Assembly (NCBI RefSeq): GCF_052088025.1
Contig: NZ_JBQCYD010000067.1
Coordinates: 1-8,149, forward strand
Source: Anaeromonas sp052088025
GTDB taxonomy: Bacteria > Bacillota > Clostridia > Tissierellales > SIT17
Length of the DNA stretch: 8,149 nucleotides
Reading direction: 5' to 3'
Below the pieces are notes generated by a model. That model had not been told where the DNA came from and ran no database searches. It saw only the letters and a list, made by a program, of their open reading frames with translations. A program made the translations under genes and the position numbers. Positions 1 through 5,208 of this stretch are shown one piece after another. Position 1 is the first letter of the stretch. Every line of letters begins with the position of its first letter.

Positions 1-8
1 ATACCTAT

Positions 9-54
9 TTTTTTATTTAATAGAAAAAGTAGAACTTTCCTATTAAATAAAAAA
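9..54. repeat. AT-rich inverted repeat in the left flank of the transposase
   Basis: Positions 9-23 and 40-54 are perfect 15-base inverted repeats (TTTTTTATTTAATAG and its complement). After one mismatch, three more pairs (25-27 with 36-38) close an 8-base loop. The repeat is directly followed by a second, GC-richer hairpin. Both probably lie inside the left part of the insertion sequence. No terminal inverted repeat of the element can be identified here, so the left end is most likely outside the window. Confidence 0.6.
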
Positions 55-55
55 G

Positions 56-91
56 CAGGTCGAAGAGCGCTAGCTCTAAGACCTGTTTTTT
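56..91 (+). terminator. Rho-independent terminator-like hairpin upstream of transposase (probably bidirectional)
   Basis: CAGGTC (56-61) pairs with GACCTG (80-85). An inner stem AGAGC/GCTCT (64-68 with 73-77) closes a GCTA loop, and six T follow at 86-91. The A-run before the stem gives a T-run on the other strand, so it could stop transcription both ways. Placed just before the transposase gene, it would block read-through from outside promoters into the transposase. Such insulation is common in insertion sequences; the role here is inferred. Confidence 0.7.
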
Positions 92-93
92 AG

Positions 94-99
94 TATAAT
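94..99 (+). promoter_or_regulatory. Possible -10 box (TATAAT) for the transposase gene
   Basis: A perfect TATAAT lies 9 bases before the ATG at 109, right after the terminator T-tract. A start of transcription 6-8 bases downstream would give an almost leaderless mRNA, which fits the lack of a Shine-Dalgarno sequence before this ATG. No good -35 is visible at 16-18 bases upstream, because that region lies within the hairpin. The TATAAT may therefore be chance in AT-rich DNA. Confidence 0.3.
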
Positions 100-108
100 T
101 AATCTACC

Positions 109-1689
109 ATGAAAAACCATACTAAAGTTAATTTTAAATCAAAAATCAAAAAAATGCAACTATCTTTTAGTTTTGATTTGGCTAATAACTTCGATATGGA
201 TGATGAGGTTTTCTTGGTGCACAATATTGTTGAGGAGATGAATTTAGGTTTTTTAAATAGTGCCTACTCGAATATGGGTAGAAAGCCAATTGTAGAACCC
301 AGAACCATGTTAAAAGTATTAGTTTTTGCATATTTAAATAGAAAATATTCAGCTAGAGACATTGAAGATGCTTGTAAATATGATCTTCGATTTAGATGGC
401 TTTTAAATAATGGAAAAGCGCCAACTTATGTAACTATCAATAGATTTAGAAATTTAATTTATCCTTTTATGAATGATATCTTAACTCAATTAGTAGAATT
501 ATTGATTGAACAAGGTGAAGTTGATTTGAAAAGTATATACATTGATGGTACAAAAATAGAAGCAAATACTAATAAATACACATTTGTTTGGAAAAAATCT
601 ATTCTAAAATACCAAGAAAGGCTTTTGGATAAGATCAGTAAATACTTTGATCTTGAAGAAGTTTTATCTAGTGAAGATTGTAGAAAGATTGTTATGGCCC
701 AATTTAACAGCATAAGAAATATTTGTAAATCACAAAATATAGCCTTTGTTTATGGTCAAGGTAAAAGAAAATCTGATGAACAAAGGAAGTATGAACTTTT
801 TAGTGAATGGATTGATAAGCTAGAAAAATATGAAAATCATTTGGAAATAATGAGTGAAAGAAATAGTTATTCTAAAACGGATAATGATGCTACTTTTATG
901 AGATTAAAAGATGATCATATGAGAAATGGTCAATTAAAGCCCGCTTACAATATTCAATGCGCTACAAATGGTGACTATGTTGTAGGCATACAAGGTTTCA
1001 GTAACCCAGCAGACATGAGAACTCTACCAGTCTTTATGGATAATATATTGACAAGGTATGATATAAAAATTGATAGGATTGTAGCAGATTCAGGTTATGA
1101 AAGTGAGGAAAACTATCTTTACTTAAAAGAAAATCAAATAGAAGCTTTCATAAAACCTTCAAATTATGAAATCAAAAAGAAGAGCAAAAATAAAAAAGAT
1201 ATTTCACGAAAAGAAAATATGACTTACCATAAATCTCACGATTACTACCTTTGCTACAATGATAAAAAGCTTGAATTTGAAAAAATTGTATGTAGAACAA
1301 ATAAATATGGATTTAAAAGTGAATCAAAAGTTTACCTATGTAAAGATTGCTTAAATTGTTCATCTTCTAATGATTGTATTAAATACAAAAATAACTCTGG
1401 TTTAAAAAGAATATATATTTCAGAGAGATTTGAAAATTTAAGAAAGAAATCTGAAGAAAATATAACTACAAAGGAAGGAATTATTGAAAGAATGAATCGT
1501 TCAATCCAAGCCGAAGGCATATTTTCGTATATAAAAACTGGAATGAATTATTCGAGATTTAGGCATAAATCTATGGATAAGATTGTTGCAGAGATGAAGC
1601 TTTTATCTATTGCAATAAATATAAAGAAATTAAGTAATAAAATAAGATCTAATAAGTTAGGCTTTATAAAATATAAAGAAGCGATATAG
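109..1689 (+). CDS. IS1182-family transposase (DDE type)
   Basis: This 526-residue protein catalyses cut or copy and insertion of its own insertion sequence. The N-terminal part (about residues 20-120) is the DUF772-like transposase domain, with the typical run from GRKPIVEPRTMLKVLVFAY to YVTINRFR. The IS1182 hallmark YIDGTKIEANTNKYTFVWKK is at 143-162. Likely catalytic acids are D146, D327 (VADSGY) and E469 (QAEGIFSYIKTG, followed by the family's RF/R motif). A Cys cluster (C411, C414, C417, C423) resembles the zinc-ribbon-like insert common in this family. Length and domains look complete, with no frameshift, so the element may be active. The ATG at 109 has no clear ribosome site; M16 (ATG at 154) is an alternative, also without one. 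The gene converges on the bacteriocin-like operon. The family call is firm; the exact IS name cannot be given without its ends. Confidence 0.95.
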   Translation: MKNHTKVNFKSKIKKMQLSFSFDLANNFDMDDEVFLVHNIVEEMNLGFLNSAYSNMGRKPIVEPRTMLKVLVFAYLNRKYSARDIEDACKYDLRFRWLLNNGKAPTYVTINRFRNLIYPFMNDILTQLVELLIEQGEVDLKSIYIDGTKIEANTNKYTFVWKKSILKYQERLLDKISKYFDLEEVLSSEDCRKIVMAQFNSIRNICKSQNIAFVYGQGKRKSDEQRKYELFSEWIDKLEKYENHLEIMSERNSYSKTDNDATFMRLKDDHMRNGQLKPAYNIQCATNGDYVVGIQGFSNPADMRTLPVFMDNILTRYDIKIDRIVADSGYESEENYLYLKENQIEAFIKPSNYEIKKKSKNKKDISRKENMTYHKSHDYYLCYNDKKLEFEKIVCRTNKYGFKSESKVYLCKDCLNCSSSNDCIKYKNNSGLKRIYISERFENLRKKSEENITTKEGIIERMNRSIQAEGIFSYIKTGMNYSRFRHKSMDKIVAEMKLLSIAINIKKLSNKIRSNKLGFIKYKEAI

Positions 1690-1708
1690 CCTTAATAACA
1701 TAATCATT

Positions 1709-1742
1709 TAAATAAAACTTAAAAAATTTTAAGTTTTATTTA
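1709..1742. terminator. Perfect AT-only palindrome after the transposase stop
   Basis: A 16-base perfect inverted repeat with a 2-base centre (TAAATAAAACTTAAAA and its complement) starts 20 bases after the transposase stop codon. The descending arm is itself T-rich (TTTTAAGTTTTATTTA), so it may serve as the transposase transcript's 3' end. It lacks a GC stem, so terminator strength is uncertain. Confidence 0.5.
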
Positions 1743-1756
1743 GTATGTCTAAAATT

Positions 1757-1790
1757 CTCTTAATAAAAAAATATATATATTTATTAAGAG
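1757..1790. repeat. 11-base inverted repeat between the convergent genes
   Basis: CTCTTAATAAA (1757-1767) and its complement TTTATTAAGAG (1780-1790) flank a 12-base A/T spacer. It sits in the gap of 228 bases (1690-1917) between the transposase and the HlyD-type gene, alongside two other hairpins. No gene is seen in this gap. The function is unknown; it may be a further 3'-end hairpin or a remnant of the insertion sequence end. Confidence 0.5.
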
Positions 1791-1819
1791 TGATGAAGCA
1801 TGCTTATTCACTAGAACAT

Positions 1820-1869
1820 AAAAAAAGAGGCATTTCATAACTAATTTAATAGTTATGAAACAGCCCCTT
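1820..1869 (-). terminator. Rho-independent terminator of the minus-strand operon
   Basis: Read on the minus strand, AGGGGC (1868-1863) pairs with GCCTCT (1831-1826). The stem continues as TTTCATAACTA (1860-1850) with its perfect complement (1843-1833) around a 6-base loop, and a run of T follows (1825-1820). One position is a G-U pair on the minus-strand RNA but an A-C mismatch on the plus strand, which supports the minus orientation. It lies about 50 bases beyond the stop codon of the HlyD-type gene. The sequence TAAGGGGCTGTTTCATAAC also resembles ends of some insertion sequences, so it could double as the right end of the IS1182-type element. Confidence 0.75.
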
Positions 1870-1917
1870 ATAAAATTAATTCTTCAAAGCTATAAGGCTT
1901 CTGAAATAAATAATAAA

Positions 1918-3375
1918 TTAGCCCTTTATCCATAAATCTAGCTTTTCTAAGAATAACTGTAGATAACTTCTAGAGTCAGTTATAACCTTACCTTCCATTG
2001 GCATACCCATTTTAAGATAGGATTTTTTTCCATTATCATTTTTTAATACTTTGTTATCTATTATAGATTCTGCAACATAAAAACTATTTCCATTTTCTTG
2101 TGATACTCTAGCATCTATATCTAATTTATTTATTTTACTATTAATAAAACCATATTCTCTATATGGAAGTGAATGACTATATAGTTTTATACTTTGACCC
2201 TCTTTTATATTAGCTATATCAGTAGAAGGGATATATAATTGAACTAACATATTATCATCATTTGATGAATTTATTTTCAGAATATCTGATCCTGCTTGCA
2301 ATATATCATTCTCATTTATTGGCATAATAAAATGTATCTGACCATCTTTTTTTGCCTTTATAGTATAATCTCCTAGTTGAAGATTGATATTTTCTAATTG
2401 AGAGTTAAAATCTTTAGCTTGTTCTTTTAATTGCTTTATCTGTGTTTGAGTTTGAATAATTTCATTATTTTTATAAGAGTTTTTATCTATACTATAATTA
2501 TCTAAAGTTTTATTAGAAATTTCTATTGAGTCTTCTGCACTTCTAATATTTGTTTGTTGAGTTTTAATATTTTGATCTATTATCTTTTTAGATTCTTTTA
2601 TACCAGAAATTTCAATATTATTTTGCTGTATTTTTTGTTCATTACTTACTACCTGTGATTTCAGACCTTCAATTTCGATATCTTTTTGTTCAGTGGATAT
2701 TTCTTCATCTGATGAAATATTATTGATTTTATCTTTTAATTCTTTATTAGTATCTTTAATTTGATTATTATTATATATTAATGATTCTATCTGTTTTTTC
2801 TGACTAGATTTATCAGCTTCTAACGAGCTTATTTCATTTTTATATTCATTTATACTCGAATGAAAACCGTCTTTTCTCACTTTTTCTTGAGATGATGTAT
2901 TATTAGATTGGCTTAATTTATTTTTAAAACTTAAATATTTATAATAGTATTCTTTTTCTTCATTTTTTGAAAATAAATTAGAATTACTATTTATACTATT
3001 TTCATATTTAGTAAGTAACTTAATATCTTCATTAATAATATTTATTCTTTCTTTAATACCTTCATGTTCAGATTTCAAATTTTTAGATTCAATTACTATT
3101 AATTCATCACCTTTTTTTACATAATCTCCTTCTTCAACATTTATTCTAATAGCTTCCCCACTCACAGTTGACTCCACAATATTAGAATCTGTTGATTGTA
3201 TTATACCTTGAGCTTTTACAACTACTTCTTTTTCAGCAAAATAAGACCATAAAATTAATGTAAAAACCAAAGCAATTACTATATATATAAACCCTAAAAT
3301 GAATTTTGGAGGTTTTTTTTCCAAAAGTTCTCTGCTATCAGTAAGTTCCTTTATATCTATTGTGTTGTGTTTCAT
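1918..3375 (-). CDS. HlyD-family bacteriocin secretion accessory protein
   Basis: This 485-residue membrane-fusion-type adaptor works with a C39-peptidase ABC exporter to move double-glycine peptides across the Gram-positive membrane. It has a short cytoplasmic N-terminus with KKPPK, one transmembrane helix (about 25-46), and a first biotinyl-lipoyl half-motif (about 70-97, VSGEAIRINVEEGDYVKKGD). A long Gln/Asn/Lys-rich coiled-coil hairpin (about 100-335) follows, then the second lipoyl half (about 335-370, TIKAKKDGQIHFIMPINEND) and a beta-barrel region. The C-terminus (YLKMGMPMEGKV...LEKLDLW) is typical of the family. The ATG has TAGGAGC nine bases upstream. It is the last gene of the operon, 72 bases after the 205-residue membrane protein and before the terminator. 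It is related to LcnD/MesE-type accessory proteins by architecture. Confidence 0.92.
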   Translation of the reverse strand: MKHNTIDIKELTDSRELLEKKPPKFILGFIYIVIALVFTLILWSYFAEKEVVVKAQGIIQSTDSNIVESTVSGEAIRINVEEGDYVKKGDELIVIESKNLKSEHEGIKERINIINEDIKLLTKYENSINSNSNLFSKNEEKEYYYKYLSFKNKLSQSNNTSSQEKVRKDGFHSSINEYKNEISSLEADKSSQKKQIESLIYNNNQIKDTNKELKDKINNISSDEEISTEQKDIEIEGLKSQVVSNEQKIQQNNIEISGIKESKKIIDQNIKTQQTNIRSAEDSIEISNKTLDNYSIDKNSYKNNEIIQTQTQIKQLKEQAKDFNSQLENINLQLGDYTIKAKKDGQIHFIMPINENDILQAGSDILKINSSNDDNMLVQLYIPSTDIANIKEGQSIKLYSHSLPYREYGFINSKINKLDIDARVSQENGNSFYVAESIIDNKVLKNDNGKKSYLKMGMPMEGKVITDSRSYLQLFLEKLDLWIKG

Positions 3376-3447
3376 ATTATATCGCTCCTACTTTAACTTT
3401 TCATTTAAATAAAATAAATATTTTAATCTGTAATATTTTTAAAAGTA

Positions 3448-4065
3448 TTATTTAATATCATCATTTTTATTCTCTTTTTTGATATATCTCTTATTCTTCA
3501 AATCATCGCTTAACTCTACTGCAAAACTAAAATTAATAGTTTCCTTATTTATAACTGGAGTAGTTATAATTAAATATAGCCCAATTATATAAAAATATAA
3601 AATATTTAACCTATTATCCATAAAAAATTTATAAATAAGTATAAAAGTTATTATATATAATCCAACTGATAACGCACCTAATATTTGATAGGATTTATTT
3701 AGAAAAAAACTTTTATTTCCTTTTATATGCTCAGTTATAATTTTATTCATCAATATTCTACAATGCATATAAAAAGCTATTGATAGAATCAAATCATAAT
3801 ATCTAAATAAATTATTATTGTAAAAAATTAATGTAAATAAGAGAAATACTAACAACAATATTTTCTCATGTTTTTTAAAATAAGCTTTATGAGAATTTAT
3901 ATATCTTATTTTATTAATACTAAATACAGAGATAAAATTAAAACTTATAATAGTTAGTATTATGAATTTAAGTAAATTTAAATTATTATAACTCAAATTT
4001 ATAATGGAACCAAAACTTAGCACAGATAAAATGAAAATAATTATAAATACAATTTTTTTATTCAT
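3448..4065 (-). CDS. Six-helix membrane protein, candidate immunity protein
   Basis: I do not recognise a named family for this 205-residue protein. It is very hydrophobic, with about six predicted membrane helices (roughly 4-23, 31-50, 68-84, 88-105, 127-148, 153-170), a basic loop at 51-68, and a charged cytoplasmic-looking tail (about 183-205, rich in Lys, Asp and Asn). Its ATG overlaps the end of the upstream membrane-protein gene by 8 bases, and the only ribosome-site-like AGGA is about 12 bases away, so translation is probably coupled. Helix number and spacing resemble the 172-residue neighbour, suggesting two distant paralogues. The place between peptide genes and an export gene suggests producer immunity or a role in export; this is inferred. 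Confidence 0.8.
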   Translation of the reverse strand: MNKKIVFIIIFILSVLSFGSIINLSYNNLNLLKFIILTIISFNFISVFSINKIRYINSHKAYFKKHEKILLLVFLLFTLIFYNNNLFRYYDLILSIAFYMHCRILMNKIITEHIKGNKSFFLNKSYQILGALSVGLYIITFILIYKFFMDNRLNILYFYIIGLYLIITTPVINKETINFSFAVELSDDLKNKRYIKKENKNDDIK

Positions 4066-4576
4066 AATTATTAAATTTCCTAAGTTCGATCAAATTCTTT
4101 ATTTTGATCACTGAAAATATTTCAAAAGCTAAGATAACTATATTTCCTACTATTCTAAGACCATTTGTTAATATTAGTAACTCAAATGGAATTAAACTCA
4201 TAACAAACAATATTAAACCTAATTTAATATTCTTAGAAAAATAAATCATATATAAAATAAATAAGCCTACATGTATTACCATGTATACTCCTACCATAGA
4301 TCTTGTAAGAATTAAATATATCACCATTAAGCCAGAACCAATAGTAAAAAATATTGTATCTTGCTTTTCTATTATCTTATCATCACTTATTGATAACCTT
4401 ATTATTTTTAGAAATCTTTGCAATTGTAATAGAAATATTATTAGAGTTCCAATTATAGTATAAATATTAATTTGTGATTCTATCCCACCAGATAGTATAA
4501 CGAGAAAACTCACTGAAGTAAAAATTGCAAAAATTCCATATTTAATTGTATTTCTTGCCTCCCAAATTCTATTCAT
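4058..4576 (-). CDS. Six-helix membrane protein, candidate immunity protein
   Basis: This 172-residue polytopic membrane protein has no recognised family. About six helices are seen (roughly 12-30, 37-53, 74-91, 95-113, 118-136, 141-158), with a charged loop at 60-73 (SDDKIIEKQD). The start at 4576 (MNRIWEARN) is chosen because AAGAAAGGAG lies 6-7 bases before it. An in-frame ATG nine codons upstream (4603) lies inside a palindrome and has no ribosome site. The gene follows the second peptide gene by 57 bases and overlaps the next membrane protein gene by 8 bases. Immunity to the exported peptides is the most likely role by position, but nothing in the sequence proves it. Confidence 0.8.
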   Translation of the reverse strand: MNRIWEARNTIKYGIFAIFTSVSFLVILSGGIESQINIYTIIGTLIIFLLQLQRFLKIIRLSISDDKIIEKQDTIFFTIGSGLMVIYLILTRSMVGVYMVIHVGLFILYMIYFSKNIKLGLILFVMSLIPFELLILTNGLRIVGNIVILAFEIFSVIKIKNLIELRKFNNYE

Positions 4577-4594
4577 ATTTATCTCCTTTCTTAG

Positions 4595-4628
4595 AGAAAT
4601 CATTGTATATAAATATACAATGATTTCT
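4595..4628 (-). repeat. Perfect palindrome (RNA hairpin) between peptide and membrane-protein genes
   Basis: AGAAATCATTGTATA (4595-4609) and its exact complement (4614-4628) flank TAAA, with a further T/A pair possible. It starts 5 bases after the stop codon of the second peptide gene and ends about 10 bases before the ribosome site of the 172-residue membrane protein. No T-tract follows on the minus strand, so it is not a standard terminator. A stabilising 3' hairpin for the peptide mRNA, a partial attenuator or an RNase processing site are the plausible roles (inferred). Confidence 0.75.
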
Positions 4629-4633
4629 GCAAA

Positions 4634-4846
4634 TTAATGTAAAGCTGCCACTAAAAGACTTGCCATAATCCCTACAGTTAAACCAACGGGATTTATACCT
4701 AACATGACTACACATAGAAAATAAAGAGTGTCATAACTACCAGCCATAGCATATCCCCATATCATAGCCTCAGTTAAGGTTCCACCATTAGTTGAATATA
4801 ATTCTTTAGATTCTAATTCAATAAAATAATTGCTATTAATTTCCAT
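4634..4846 (-). CDS. Double-glycine leader peptide precursor, class II bacteriocin-like (peptide B)
   Basis: This is a 70-residue precursor. The 22-residue leader ends in NGG and carries the usual hydrophobic/acidic pattern for C39 proteases: F8, L11 (-12), E15 (-8), L16 (-7), T19 (-4, where Val or Ile is more usual), G21-G22. Predicted core: 48 residues beginning TLTEAMIWGY, strongly hydrophobic, with one GxxxG (core G33-G37), a single Cys (C23) and no Lys or Arg. The ATG has TAGGAGG five bases upstream, the best ribosome site in the cluster. It lies 15 bases after peptide A's stop codon, so the two are co-transcribed and may act as a two-peptide pair. With one Cys and no modification enzyme in view, an unmodified peptide is expected. 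Bacteriocin activity is inferred; a signal or other membrane-active peptide is possible. Confidence 0.85.
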   Translation of the reverse strand: MEINSNYFIELESKELYSTNGGTLTEAMIWGYAMAGSYDTLYFLCVVMLGINPVGLTVGIMASLLVAALH

Positions 4847-4861
4847 AAATGCCTCCTATTC

Positions 4862-5119
4862 TTATACTCCCGGTCCATATAATGCTTCTGCTACAACTCC
4901 TGCTGGTATACCCCAAACAGCTCCACTTAATCCAGCAGAATAAATTGCAAATACTAATGGAAAGCCTACTAAACCAAAACTAGCAGCAAAAGCAGCACCT
5001 AATACACTACCTAAAGCCATTCCTGATAGAGCATATACTGATATACCACCATCAACATTCACCATTTCATCTTGAGATAATGCTTGAAACATAGTTTCAT
5101 CATAAATTACACTAGTCAT
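4862..5119 (-). CDS. Double-glycine leader peptide precursor, class II bacteriocin-like (peptide A)
   Basis: This is an 85-residue precursor. The 25-residue leader is canonical: L14 (-12), S15, E18 (-8), M19 (-7), V22 (-4), G24-G25, matching the LSxxELxxVxGG consensus with Met for Leu at -7. The predicted 60-residue core starts ISVYALSG and is rich in Gly, Ala, Val and Leu. It has two tandem GxxxGxxxG zippers (precursor G33-G37-G41 and G66-G70-G74), a feature of helix packing in class IIb two-peptide bacteriocins. It has no Cys, and no Lys, Arg or His, so its net charge is slightly negative. The ATG has AAAGGGGG seven bases upstream. The gene is 89 bases downstream of the transporter gene that very probably processes it. 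The antimicrobial role is inferred from leader, core composition and neighbours. Confidence 0.9.
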   Translation of the reverse strand: MTSVIYDETMFQALSQDEMVNVDGGISVYALSGMALGSVLGAAFAASFGLVGFPLVFAIYSAGLSGAVWGIPAGVVAEALYGPGV

Positions 5120-5208
5120 TTTTTTACCCCCTTTCTTTTGTTGTTTTTTTATATCAACTGAAATTCTTAAATAATGTTAATGAACAATGTATTATGTCGT
5201 ATATAACT
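5120..5208 (-). promoter_or_regulatory. 89-base gap before peptide genes; possible internal promoter, weak
   Basis: This is the longest gap inside the operon and the natural place for extra transcription of the peptide genes, which are usually needed in excess over the transporter. A weak candidate pair is TTGTCT, inside the last codons of the transporter gene, with TATATA 18 bases downstream, at about 5205-5200. No terminator-like hairpin separates the transporter from the peptides. I regard the promoter as unproven. Confidence 0.2.

Noticed and set aside
486..713. Minus-strand open frame inside the transposase gene
   Set aside because: It is a shadow of the clear IS1182 transposase frame, as is the one at 1332-1520.
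3376..3447. Terminator between the 205-residue membrane protein and the HlyD-type gene
   Set aside because: Only a weak AT-only 7-base inverted repeat is present, and the HlyD-type gene is functionally tied to the operon, so read-through is more likely.
4281..4463. Plus-strand open frame of 60 codons inside the 172-residue membrane protein gene
   Set aside because: It is antisense to an operon gene with a good ribosome site and coupled translation, and has no ribosome site of its own.
4577..4603. Longer N-terminus (MISLRKEIN) for the 172-residue membrane protein
   Set aside because: The ATG lies inside the palindrome without a ribosome site, while AAAGGAG precedes the ATG at 4576 at proper distance.
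4634..5119. Lanthipeptide or sactipeptide precursors
   Set aside because: Peptide A has no Cys, peptide B has one, and no LanM/LanB/LanC or radical SAM gene is present; the exporter with an intact C39 domain fits plain double-glycine peptides.
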